Of a stretch of DNA of 14,651 nt, positions 9,301 through 14,651 are shown in pieces (position 1 is the stretch's first letter; each line of letters opens with the position of its first letter). Source of the DNA: Fibrobacteraceae bacterium (GTDB taxonomy: Bacteria > Fibrobacterota > Fibrobacteria > Fibrobacterales > Fibrobacteraceae); NCBI GenBank assembly GCA_021443045.1, contig JABUUT010000004.1:1-14651 (forward strand), given 5' to 3'. Below the pieces are notes generated by a model that was given only the letters and a program-made list of their open reading frames with translations, searched no databases and was not told the origin of the DNA. The position numbers and the translations under genes were made by a program.

Positions 9301-9344
9301 GCCACGAACAGCATTAATAAAACCATTCTACATTTGTCCAGCAT
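3348..9344 (-). CDS. Giant secreted GLUG-repeat protein with sorting-like C-terminus
   Basis: This protein has 1998 residues. A signal peptide (MLDKCR then MVLLMLFVAASIGW) directs export. Residues of about 225-470 hold repeated GLUG-type turns (NVGGLVG, NVGGLMG, YAGGLFG, YMGGIVG), typical of beta-helix adhesins. The long middle (550-1460) is not recognised except for a Listeria-Bacteroides-repeat-like stretch near 1300-1370; it has paired-Cys clusters such as CGDNC and CGDEIC. A short acidic linker (about 1467-1484) leads to an Ig-like segment, an aromatic module (about 1590-1755: SWRMISL, YGEFWQY, GWNMVANPYGW, GPYEAVW), a PPQGMGD segment near 1811, and a final domain ending GLYVVRVRV, like type IX sorting domains. 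The ATG at 9344 is chosen over 9368 because AGGAG lies 7 nt before it. The role is probably surface binding; no catalytic motif is seen. Confidence 0.85.
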   Translation of the reverse strand: MLDKCRMVLLMLFVAASIGWTSNPFYFSASGYEESVTIFQSDKSIEDLGALKCDAETCGSIHYLDFVFDEADYEGIYYTTDEDGYYLEVYFTTMELLRKALAQIFNWDVVNNLNYGTYRKLLIGSDIIFDEPTKNVATGEWTCDPSSKMEGALANVATVESNGETPFTIENFCSRGQGLFYGQSYQDVTGEAGVLAYGEVQVRNLNFKNVVMTVSKPENDGAEVNVGLLVDYGQLNVENVTVDGIAIDTKIALEDNGLYAVGTLCGNCSQITANNVGVRNLDMSIVVENGELSENGPSVNVGGLVGFAKSISLSNVEVEGPISYDCGSTEGGYANVGGLVGRLESSNIDLNLGVSGLKYKGSLHSNAFTANVGGLMGYISRSSRITLYSSLAENLEDKNLIEISSEKLNNVYAGGLFGVVENENAEINTSFVLGDFYTNGNADLYNEKSQGLYMGGIVGYSVGQIIANTYSIGNLAKGRTVAKDFAHIGFVAGSTSSDLRKNYHYSEDDFDLVEKHVADAEDWMSGDFGEGNFRNAPEGYVGSEVAYHSSSVSLSEGVENIYDFDFRFKVKNDDGVDEIVYNAIIPAELMKSDYFAYEMQFYGTASGRQHFPLNGDFEWNRKEGVNEGLPFFSSNGGLGVFRISVELPKNLADLVPWDEYGAKMVALGNKVWVWTYSDGDGRLNKGFVDAVNSLVGEGTVLSFYSDDFYPGATTLDAANIYRSDARYTFVNEGVIPVSYKIDFGLADGSLVDIEDGKPVVIDGVEYNVIFLSPKLSLYKIGDVSTMMPQFILKNEEETILCKPTSARAMCGDEICDMEETRWGESVYWKNVPVSFFVPFVGLSDVGSVTQLNVVYTRDYDDVGITQMHVISELNDAPLVVQPLATQYNDDGETQPYSMGKYYASKIYETNVQAVAFTDKFNFTIDYGYELKGMSSRIVQRRAERTTEFEDWSAFYYKNEENIEKATSSTIMDAADASISSDGTVFWSVDFDGNSFENTSLSNVLAASSWDAISARNNGDYKYEYYMILKPEVEPIEYNVTFNEVNKVCGDNCNDLIFNDTYLQLASSEDNTVGIKYGSMLPVAYSISGSVLQWCLGDEAGECNNPATALKLDETFVGEAFNRDLIGPENTLTLTYGQSGRFQYGNFGVRHETQQSGSYKIPIYTQNLYTTTVSPAWTSNDNEEDIFYLPGVDDIFSYEFEFNELSTSMYVSGYGNYNTLAPCDELDSKNYCQITFDPKTGKGVFRINPMKYLKVAGDNSIRLEPEVKERHYSFELVDNGDFAFEKLEDINFAGHDSLFKTPITLPGKLYKKGFVANSWNVVEEAGSGWKKTSEDLMEAAIHVTPTEIASRDETLDFKYRLYPVWEEDKETKYVTVRLANENVGKVFMVHLDAASLDQSVLISRDLTVDGVEIPLLDSKEDREFVVVFEGGMNRPANGTYIAIVDEKDTVKLSAANDFKMVLSGNTVIDVYEGEELEPDNPPEEDAMEFALSETKTSGLAFRYSFTTNSFNVEKKAFVRIELMDALGNMVMDSLIVEKIEETPLSYEFVGFVGRPGAYVLRAEMVSDETQEMVGDVQNLNVELGVADGLGGGADSWRMISLSQVDLDKVSWNKDDQVFYWWNEALPYGEFWQYQKLEEGASVVATAGYWYSSRSGEPLTLSDIGEKKYEFNDTYWNLDSVFTGWNMVANPYGWFVKLQDLKDVLDGSAGEVEYYRWNSESGSYEEAEIMGPYEAVWAKVGSPVDVAVPWEPVFVETESNENVNEDGAMRRKALAKARDNGNWALQLVLSDNNGRRDSWNVIGVSSAPFVSEEPPQGMGDHVELSILEGKKALTKSIKAASGELEWTVSMRASSQRYGYLSVEGVENIESYGLHVFVTIDGVTTEVKSGSPIKVLLKSTELQAVVRVAPNAKTVVKNGLDQLHMTQHGGLMNVDFVVDETLAKSPFVVEMVSIKGQILASCRGKTLAGHNSVTLKAPKSGLYVVRVRVAGNKTISSFFSL

Positions 9345-9351
9345 ACAAAAT

Positions 9352-9356
9352 CTCCT
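9352..9356 (-). promoter_or_regulatory. Shine-Dalgarno that fixes the 9344 start
   Basis: The minus strand reads CCAGGAGATTTTGTATG: AGGAG, a 7-nt gap, then ATG 9344. An upstream in-frame ATG at 9368 would place this Shine-Dalgarno inside the coding sequence and would add eight polar or basic residues ahead of the signal peptide. Confidence 0.8.
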
Positions 9357-9368
9357 GGAATGCAACAT

Positions 9369-9396
9369 ATATTAAAAAGATAAGTTTTCTTTACAA
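9369..9396 (-). promoter_or_regulatory. Possible promoter of the 1998-residue protein gene
   Basis: The minus strand has TTGTAA (9396-9391), a 16-bp gap and TAATAT (9374-9369), each matching 4 of 6 consensus bases. A/T tracts lie directly upstream. TATCTTT (9382-9376) within the spacer is an alternative -10. It follows the terminator of the preceding gene, where a promoter is expected, but the elements are weak. Confidence 0.4.
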
Positions 9397-9426
9397 AAAA
9401 CGGTCTAAAAATTTTTTTGCACCACC

Positions 9427-9465
9427 CAAAAAAACGCAAAAAACCCCGGGGATTTTGCCCCAGGG
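9427..9465 (-). terminator. Rho-independent terminator between the two giant genes
   Basis: On the minus strand CCCTGGGG/CCCCGGGG pair over 8 bp (one T-G wobble) around the loop CAAAAT (9465-9444), followed by two T runs split by GCG. It begins 29 nt after the stop codon at 9494, so the two giant genes are likely separate transcripts. Confidence 0.9.
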
Positions 9466-9493
9466 TAAGCTTATTGGGAGTTGGAGTAAAAGG

Positions 9494-12400
9494 TTAGAAC
9501 ACATTCACTCGAGAAACAGCGGTTTTTCCAGAGACACGCACCCGCACAAGATACAATCCCGGCTTCACATTTTCCATCATTATGGTATTCGAGCCGGCCT
9601 CTGCAGTAAAGCGTTTCTGGGCCACAACCTTTCCATTGATGGTCACCAAATCCACCCTGGCCAAAGAACCAGCATATTCCTTATCCAGCCTAAACTGGGC
9701 AGAAACTCCAGCCTTTACAGAGTAAGCCTTAAAGTCTTGAACCTTGTTGTTTACGGCCACCACGCCAGATTTAGCCACACGCACTCCAACTTCCTGGCTG
9801 GAAGATTTCAACAGCACGTTCAAGCCCTTTTCGTTCTTCACTTCCTGAGTTACACCATCTAAAGTTACAAACAAACTAAGACCCTGTTTAGCCAATTCTT
9901 CAACACCTTCAAAGTTCAAGGTACCTCTGCGAATGGTTGTGGCATTCATGGCCAAAGTCCAGGAAGCTTCTTCATCGGCAGCCTTTACAGACTTGGCCAA
10001 AGCCTTTCTACTTTCCATAATCGACAGATTCACCCGGTCACCCATACCTTGAGGAGGTTCCTCCAAAGATTCAGCCACAGCACCCTGGCCCAGCACATTC
10101 CAGGAATCCTGCTTGCCAAATTCGTCTTTTAGCACCACCTTGAGAGTCCAACCGCTTTGTCCCACAGCCTTGGCAAGGGCGCCACCTTCAGAAGATTTCT
10201 TCTGGAACAGTGGCTTTGAAGACATCTTGAATTCCACAGGGTGATCCACCTTAACCCAAACCGCTTCGTAAGGGCCAATTTCACTGGACTTTTCATATTC
10301 AGCCTTCTGAGAGTTCCAACGCCAGAAGGTTACCTTGCTGCCATCGTCGGTTTTGCCAGAGCTTAAATCCATGGCCCAGCCATAGGGGTTTGCCACCATG
10401 TTCCAGCCGCTGTACAGGCTATCCAGTTTCCAGGTGATTTCAGCATCTTTGCTTTCCAAGGCTTCCCCTAGGGCCAAAGACTTTCCAGAGGTCGATTCAT
10501 ACCAGTATCCGCGAGTGGCTTCGGTGTTGCCACCTTCGTAAGCACGGTACTGCCAGTATTCACCAATGGGGTTTTCTTCATCCCACCAGTAAATATGAGC
10601 CTCTTCAGACTTCAGGGACTTTTTGTCTAAAGCTTCCAGAGAAATCATCTGCCAGCTCATTGGGTTCACCTGAATTTCAGAGGCTATTTCAAATTCGCCA
10701 TCGGAGGCAGCCTTTTCCTCGCCGTTTTCAGCAACAAAGCTTACACTGTAGTGTCCAGCTTCAAGGGGGTACATTTCCCAGGCACCCTTAAAGCCATTGT
10801 CGGTTTCAGCCTTTACCATTACGGAATCTACCAGCACACCCTTGTTTCCTGTAATAACCAGGCGAACATCGGTCTTGAACAATTCGCTGGCATTCTTTAC
10901 CACATATTCAATGCGCATGGCGTTTCCAGACTGGTTCAGCACAGAGGCAATTTCCAGAGGTTCCTTGATAACCTGCACAGTATCTTTCTTTGATGGTTCG
11001 TCAGAATCAGCAGGGTCATCCTTGGAATCGTTGCCGGAGTCCCCAGAATCATCTTGAGAGCCGTTGCCAGAATCATTGGGATCATCTTTGGGGTCATCCT
11101 TGGGATTATCCTGCGGATCATCATCAGAATCTTCTGGTGTGGAATTCTGTTTTTCATAGTACTGGGCATAGTACTTTACAGAAGATGTTACCGTAAGGTC
11201 TACTCCCTTAAACAGGTTTTCTTCAACAGTTCCGCTGCAAGCTTTCTTAGAAATGGCCTCGCTTTGTTCCGTAACCCAGCCACAGAATTGCGTGTTTGTG
11301 TCCGGTATAAAATTTTCCTTCATTTCAACGTTATAAACCTTAGTCAGAGTATCCTTTGAAATTTCACCACCATGATAAGTGTTTTTAGTGGACAACTGTA
11401 CAAGATAGCCTTTTTCATCACTATAGTTACCATTTTTCGGATTCTTTCCAAAGAAAAATGCTACATAATGCTCCACCTTAAACTGGGCATAGTACTCTGC
11501 ATCTGCAGATACATCCTTTAAGCCCTGGCATCTGTTTATGGTGCTAGGGATTTTCCCACTTAAAATGCCCCCATCGTCCTTGTTGGTAGTCCAATTTATA
11601 AAGTAATAACGATCCAAGCCCACAGTAAATGCCCCATTAAACTTAGAGGGAACCCCAACGGAGCAAGCGGCGGTGCCTACGGCATATTCCGTTGCCGAAA
11701 CTTCGTCGGTTCCAAGGTTCCAATGCAAGGTAATCAAAGCATTTTGGCTAGGTGGTTTAGCAGATTTTTTACCATAAATCAATTCCACCATAGGCGAATA
11801 CATATCTTTTTCCACATTCTTTATTGAATCAGAAATATCATTATTCGCCCGGATTATTTTTTTAATTTCATAGTTTCCTTCCACCAAAACTAATTTATCT
11901 ATAATACTTTCGCCAGGCTTAGCAAACATATCCCTTTGAGAACCATTCCAGTCAGAAATCCTCATAGGATAATAGTTTTCATCTTCAGCAAGCAAACGAA
12001 CAAGCCAGTAGTAAGAAGCGTAGAGGGTTACATCTTTATCTAAGGGTTTAGACAAATCCACCACATCGCCCCCATTGCCTTTTTCATCGCGCCAAACCCC
12101 ATCTACGGCAGGGCGATTCATTTGTTCGGGTTCAATTAAATCATCTTTAACCACAGGAAGATCCTTTTCCGCAATGGTGCTTCCTTTAGCCACAACATAA
12201 ACACCAAGAGGAGTGCTCCCATCCATTCCACCCATAAAAGTAATTGCATATTCTTCAACAGCGGGAAGGCTACTAATATTCTGAATTGAAACATCCTTCC
12301 CAAAATATCGACCCATGGAAATATCCTCAGTTTTGCCTTGGGGGTTTACAATTTTTCCACTAAAGGAGATATTATTGTACAGTTGCACCTTACCTCTTTC

Positions 12401-13450
12401 AAAATATCCACTGGCGTCAACTCCACTTTGACCAAAGCCAAACAGACCTCCCATAAGAGTTCCTCCAGAAATGGTTCCATCAATAGCGGCACCGTTTACA
12501 CGTTCATAACCATTAGTTCCAGAAGAAACCACCATGCCAACAATGCCACCTAAGGCAGAAACTGCCTCAGAATTTTTATTCTCTATAGAAATACCTTTTA
12601 CAGTAATCTGCTTAAAGGAAGCATCTGTCTCGTGTTCTCCAGTGGAATGTTCCTCATCTCGATAAGCAACACCAGCAACGCCACCCAGGTAAACTTGTTT
12701 AGGGCTTTCAATGCCTTCGCTAGCAAGCACCTGTGTGGTTACATTAGCATTCATATCAACAAAAGTCATTTCGTTGGAAATAGAAACGTTGTCGCCAATT
12801 TGAATGTTTTCTACAGTGGCATTTTTCATAAAACCAATGAGGGAACCCGCAAAGGGGGACACTATGGAAACATTGGTCAAGGTAATGTTTCCTGCATAGG
12901 CACTTTCCATACGGCCAGCCAAGGCGCCTACAGGGTAAACAGAAGTCCCTTTAGTAACCTTAATGACCACATTGTCCAATTTTAGGTTAGAAACGGTGCC
13001 AGCCTTGGGGCCAATTTCCTCAAAAAATCCCACTGGCTTATCCATGGTTACCGAGGAGTTGTCATAACATAGATTTTTCACGGTAAAATCTTTGCCATTA
13101 AATTCAGTACCATCGGCAAAATAGAGAGGGGTGTGGTTTTCTTTGCAGCTACCGTCGGCGGCAATTTGGTCCAGGTCAATGTCTGAAGCTAGTTCCAGAG
13201 TTGAAAAATAGGTGGCAGCATCCTCTGCCGTAATTTCATCACTACTTTTCATCATTTTTTTAAGGGAGGCGTTCAAGTCTTCCAAACTAGATGCAGTACC
13301 TGCCTCAGTTTGCCAGGTTTCGCAGGGGGAACCCTGTTTTAACTGAAGAGTGGAGTTACCAACGCCATTGGAGCAGAGGTAATAGGAATCAGCAGCAAAG
13401 GCCATGCTGCCGGCAAACAACGCAATTAAGGAAATTTTTGTCATATTCAT
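9494..13450 (-). CDS. Secreted GLUG-repeat protein with InlB-like repeats and sorting-like C-terminus
   Basis: This 1318-residue protein is a paralogue of the downstream giant protein. The signal peptide ends AFA-ADS (cleavage near residue 19). GLUG-type turns occur at about 172-342 (VGALAG, LGGVAG, LGGIVG, MGGLFG). Three stretches (about 398-480, 568-656 and 660-768) end in YASYY, YYAQF and YYAQYY and resemble Listeria-Bacteroides (InlB B-type) repeats. An Asp/Asn/Ser/Pro linker (769-822) precedes an Ig-like segment. The aromatic module (about 935-1085: SWQMISL, IGEYWQY, GWNMVANPYGW, GPYEAVW), PPQGMGD near 1135, and a final domain (about 1258-1318, ending GLYLVRVRVSGK...VNVF) follow. The final domain resembles type IX secretion sorting domains, so the protein is probably surface-bound or released. 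The start is ATG 13450, 10 nt after AGGAG, rather than TTG 13459 (1 nt after it). No enzyme motif was found. Confidence 0.85.
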   Translation of the reverse strand: MNMTKISLIALFAGSMAFAADSYYLCSNGVGNSTLQLKQGSPCETWQTEAGTASSLEDLNASLKKMMKSSDEITAEDAATYFSTLELASDIDLDQIAADGSCKENHTPLYFADGTEFNGKDFTVKNLCYDNSSVTMDKPVGFFEEIGPKAGTVSNLKLDNVVIKVTKGTSVYPVGALAGRMESAYAGNITLTNVSIVSPFAGSLIGFMKNATVENIQIGDNVSISNEMTFVDMNANVTTQVLASEGIESPKQVYLGGVAGVAYRDEEHSTGEHETDASFKQITVKGISIENKNSEAVSALGGIVGMVVSSGTNGYERVNGAAIDGTISGGTLMGGLFGFGQSGVDASGYFERGKVQLYNNISFSGKIVNPQGKTEDISMGRYFGKDVSIQNISSLPAVEEYAITFMGGMDGSTPLGVYVVAKGSTIAEKDLPVVKDDLIEPEQMNRPAVDGVWRDEKGNGGDVVDLSKPLDKDVTLYASYYWLVRLLAEDENYYPMRISDWNGSQRDMFAKPGESIIDKLVLVEGNYEIKKIIRANNDISDSIKNVEKDMYSPMVELIYGKKSAKPPSQNALITLHWNLGTDEVSATEYAVGTAACSVGVPSKFNGAFTVGLDRYYFINWTTNKDDGGILSGKIPSTINRCQGLKDVSADAEYYAQFKVEHYVAFFFGKNPKNGNYSDEKGYLVQLSTKNTYHGGEISKDTLTKVYNVEMKENFIPDTNTQFCGWVTEQSEAISKKACSGTVEENLFKGVDLTVTSSVKYYAQYYEKQNSTPEDSDDDPQDNPKDDPKDDPNDSGNGSQDDSGDSGNDSKDDPADSDEPSKKDTVQVIKEPLEIASVLNQSGNAMRIEYVVKNASELFKTDVRLVITGNKGVLVDSVMVKAETDNGFKGAWEMYPLEAGHYSVSFVAENGEEKAASDGEFEIASEIQVNPMSWQMISLEALDKKSLKSEEAHIYWWDEENPIGEYWQYRAYEGGNTEATRGYWYESTSGKSLALGEALESKDAEITWKLDSLYSGWNMVANPYGWAMDLSSGKTDDGSKVTFWRWNSQKAEYEKSSEIGPYEAVWVKVDHPVEFKMSSKPLFQKKSSEGGALAKAVGQSGWTLKVVLKDEFGKQDSWNVLGQGAVAESLEEPPQGMGDRVNLSIMESRKALAKSVKAADEEASWTLAMNATTIRRGTLNFEGVEELAKQGLSLFVTLDGVTQEVKNEKGLNVLLKSSSQEVGVRVAKSGVVAVNNKVQDFKAYSVKAGVSAQFRLDKEYAGSLARVDLVTINGKVVAQKRFTAEAGSNTIMMENVKPGLYLVRVRVSGKTAVSRVNVF
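10985..11145 (-). repeat. Low-complexity acidic linker with short tandem DNA repeats
   Basis: This stretch encodes a linker made almost only of Asp, Asn, Ser, Pro, Gly and Lys. On the plus strand, four imperfect units of about 12 bp beginning GGGATCATC, GGGTCATCC, GGATTATCC and GGATCATCA run from 11078 to 11126. CCAGAATCAT occurs at 11043-11052 and 11067-11076. Such repeats can expand or contract by slippage, changing linker length in steps when whole codons are gained or lost. Confidence 0.75.
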
Positions 13451-13460
13451 ATTGGCCAAA

Positions 13461-13465
13461 CTCCT
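13461..13465 (-). promoter_or_regulatory. Shine-Dalgarno of the 1318-residue protein gene
   Basis: AGGAG on the minus strand lies 10 nt before ATG 13450, 16 nt before ATG 13444, and only 1 nt before the alternative TTG 13459. It supports the 13450 start, although the gap is a little long; 13444 would give the same mature protein. Confidence 0.65.
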
Positions 13466-13705
13466 TGAACAACGGAAATCTATTTGTAAAGATATTTTAT
13501 TTTTTTTTAAATGCCTATATGGTTATGCTAAAAAAAATAGAACGTGTGATATAGGGCAAAACGCCCTTTTTCATGTTTTTTCATTGATTTTTATCACTAT
13601 TGATGCAAAAAAACTGTGCCCTAAGCCTTTTTTTTCTCTTTTTTAGCACCTTACGCCTTTTTTTATTATATTGAAAACACATTTTTGCTACAGTCTTTTA
13701 AACAT
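13466..13705. promoter_or_regulatory. A/T-tract-rich divergent intergenic region
   Basis: This region separates the minus-strand repeat-protein gene from the plus-strand barrel gene, so it must hold promoters for both. It has many homopolymer T and A runs of 6-9. A near-duplicate GCC-TAAGCC-T8 / GCACCTTACGCC-T7 occurs at 13618-13635 and 13646-13664. Candidate -10 boxes are TATCTTT on the minus strand (13494-13488) and TATTAT on the plus strand (13664-13669), neither with a strong -35. AGGGC-AAAAC-GCCCT-TTTT (13553-13571, plus) looks like a weak terminator or attenuator. No coding sequence is supported here. Confidence 0.4.
13553..13571 (+). terminator. Weak terminator-like hairpin
   Basis: A 5-bp stem AGGGC/GCCCT with a 5-base loop is followed by TTTT on the plus strand. 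No plus-strand gene precedes it. It could be an attenuator in a long leader of the barrel gene, the end of a small RNA, or chance. The stem is short, so confidence is low. Confidence 0.25.
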
Positions 13706-13711
13706 AAGGAG
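13706..13711 (+). promoter_or_regulatory. Ribosome binding site of the beta-barrel gene
   Basis: AAGGAG lies 5 nt before ATG 13717, a standard arrangement that supports this start. Confidence 0.85.
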
Positions 13712-13716
13712 TACCA

Positions 13717-14493
13717 ATGATTAAAAAGATAGCACTTGCCGCTGCACTGGCAGCCTCCTCCTCTTTTGCAACCTACACATTCTTCCCCGTTGGAGAAAAC
13801 CACACGGGCCAGGTTGAAGTAGGTGAAACATTCATTTGGACTGACGAGCCCGTCGATTTTTCTACAGACCAAATCAAGGTTGGCGGTGAATTTGTGGTTA
13901 TCCCCAACTTGGCCATAGGCATTACCGGTCTTGGATACCAGCTTTGGAGTGAACCAGACGACTGTGATGGCTGCGATGATTCTGATGGTCTCTTGGCCTT
14001 GACTCTCGGTGCCCGTTACTGGTTTATGCCTATCTTAGGTGTGGCAGTGGATGTAAGCCTTCCTTTGAATAGCGAAGATGCCGTTGGCAAGTACGACCCT
14101 CTGGCATTCTATGTGGCAGCCCAGTTCTCCAAGGACCTTATTCCAAACCTCATTATCGGTGCCGAAGCGGGCCTTACCTACAAGCTTGAAGATGAAGACA
14201 AAAGCGAAGGTCTCGGTCTTAGAGCCCAAGTTGAATTGGACTATGTAATTTCTTCCATTGGCCTTGTTCCTTGGATAGGGGCGGAATTTGACATGCGCAT
14301 TAGCGATGTAGAAGACGGAAATTGGGAAGGCGGTTCTGGCGACAACTCCATTCTTTTGTGGATTGGTGCAGGCAAGAGCTTTGGCAAGCTGTTCACTCTC
14401 AAGGCAAATTTCTTAATGAACTTTGCTGATGAAAAAGAAACTATGGGTACCGACTGGATGGGCATTAACGTGAAGGGTGCATTCAGTTTCTAG
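13717..14493 (+). CDS. Predicted outer-membrane beta-barrel protein
   Basis: This 258-residue protein has a signal peptide (MIKKIALAAALAASSSFA, cleavage near residue 18). The mature part has repeated amphipathic strands rich in Gly and aromatics (for example LALTLGARYWFMPILGVAVDV near 92-112 and LIIGAEAGLTYKL near 144-156). It ends in KGAFSF, and a terminal Phe is the usual signal for the outer-membrane assembly machinery. Asp/Glu-rich, Cys-containing turns such as DDCDGCDDSDG (near 80-90) probably face outward. It resembles small porin-like or OmpW-like barrels in size, but I cannot assign a known family or substrate. It is transcribed divergently from the repeat-protein gene and has its own terminator, so it is probably a single-gene unit. 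Confidence 0.8.
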   Translation: MIKKIALAAALAASSSFATYTFFPVGENHTGQVEVGETFIWTDEPVDFSTDQIKVGGEFVVIPNLAIGITGLGYQLWSEPDDCDGCDDSDGLLALTLGARYWFMPILGVAVDVSLPLNSEDAVGKYDPLAFYVAAQFSKDLIPNLIIGAEAGLTYKLEDEDKSEGLGLRAQVELDYVISSIGLVPWIGAEFDMRISDVEDGNWEGGSGDNSILLWIGAGKSFGKLFTLKANFLMNFADEKETMGTDWMGINVKGAFSF

Positions 14494-14508
14494 TTTTTTA
14501 TAAAACTA
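14491..14508 (+). other. Perfect hairpin at the barrel-gene stop codon
   Basis: TAGTTTT and AAAACTA pair perfectly over 7 bp around TTAT, and the first arm begins with the TAG stop codon itself. The stem is A/T-rich and has no T run after it, so it is probably an RNA 3'-end structure or chance rather than a terminator. Confidence 0.4.
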
Positions 14509-14519
14509 TGGAAAAAAGA

Positions 14520-14554
14520 GGCCGTGGCGAAATTAACGCCGCGGCCCTTTTTTT
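14520..14554 (+). terminator. Strong rho-independent terminator of the barrel gene
   Basis: A GC-rich 10-bp stem GGCCGTGGCG/CGCCGCGGCC (one T-G wobble) with the loop AAATTAA is followed by C and a run of seven T. It lies 26 nt after the stop codon. Confidence 0.92.
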
Positions 14555-14568
14555 ATGAACTAGATTGA

Positions 14569-14618
14569 ACAATGCGAGTCTGTTATTCTGAGCCGAAGTG
14601 GAACCGTCCTCGCATTGT
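14569..14618 (+). repeat. Interspersed repeat copy enclosed by a 10-bp inverted repeat
   Basis: A degenerate repeat copy (TGTTATTCTGAGCCGAAGTG then GAACCGTCC, from 14581) sits between the inverted arms ACAATGCGAG (14569-14578) and CTCGCATTGT (14609-14618). The right arm overlaps the start of the next copy. It is in the opposite orientation to the left-end copies and lies just after a terminator. Confidence 0.6.
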
Positions 14619-14651
14619 CATTCTGAGCAACGCGAAGAATCCATATTGAGC
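14616..14651 (+). repeat. Interspersed repeat, canonical copy, cut by the window end
   Basis: TGTCATTCTGAGC, then AACGCGAAGAATCC, matches the widespread short repeat form closely. ATTCT and AGAAT form a short internal inverted pair. The window ends just after it, so its right side is not seen. Confidence 0.7.

Noticed and set aside
3348..9344. Glycoside hydrolase or protease in the giant protein
   Set aside because: No catalytic motif could be recognised in the sequence; the repeats fit a binding or structural role.
11054..11359. Hydrophobic 101-codon plus-strand frame resembling membrane segments
   Set aside because: It is the complement of the Asp-rich linker (GAT/GAC become ATC/GTC, giving Ile/Val runs), not a real membrane protein.

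Overview
The window looks like chromosomal DNA of a Gram-negative bacterium of the Fibrobacterota (Fibrobacter-like). This is an inference. It rests on very large secreted proteins with GGLVG (GLUG-type) repeats and a type IX-secretion-style C-terminal domain, an outer-membrane beta-barrel ending in Phe, a lipoprotein, moderate GC content with A/T-tract intergenic regions, and many short interspersed repeats of the form GTCATTCTGAGC...GAAGAATCC. No phage, integrase, transposase, CRISPR array or toxin-antitoxin gene is visible.

Layout: 1-193 is a cluster of three short interspersed repeats that runs into the 3' end of a minus-strand Sfp-type phosphopantetheinyl transferase (165-737). A small lipoprotein of unknown function (766-1302, plus) starts 28 bp away, divergently. 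Positions 1303-1648 hold a well-defined promoter, a tRNA-Val(GAC) and its terminator, then the facing terminator of the minus-strand block.

From 13450 down to 1649 everything is on the minus strand. In transcription order: a 1318-residue secreted repeat protein (13450-9494), a strong terminator, a 1998-residue relative (9344-3348), and, only 43 nt later with no visible terminator, an SLC13/DASS-family sodium-coupled anion transporter (3304-1649). The two giant proteins have the same plan: signal peptide, GGLVG-repeat beta-helix region, a divergent middle, an acidic linker, an aromatic-rich GWNMVANPYGW module, and a terminal sorting-like domain. The last ~500 residues are clearly homologous, so they are paralogues in tandem. 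The likely role is on the cell surface or in the medium (adhesion or binding); no catalytic motif was recognised.

A 266-bp A/T-tract-rich region (13451-13716) separates the giant genes from a divergent plus-strand gene for a 258-residue outer-membrane beta-barrel (13717-14493) with a strong terminator. The window ends in two more copies of the interspersed repeat, in the opposite orientation to the left-end copies. The most notable content is the pair of giant paralogues and their conserved C-terminal module; nothing here proves a new system.
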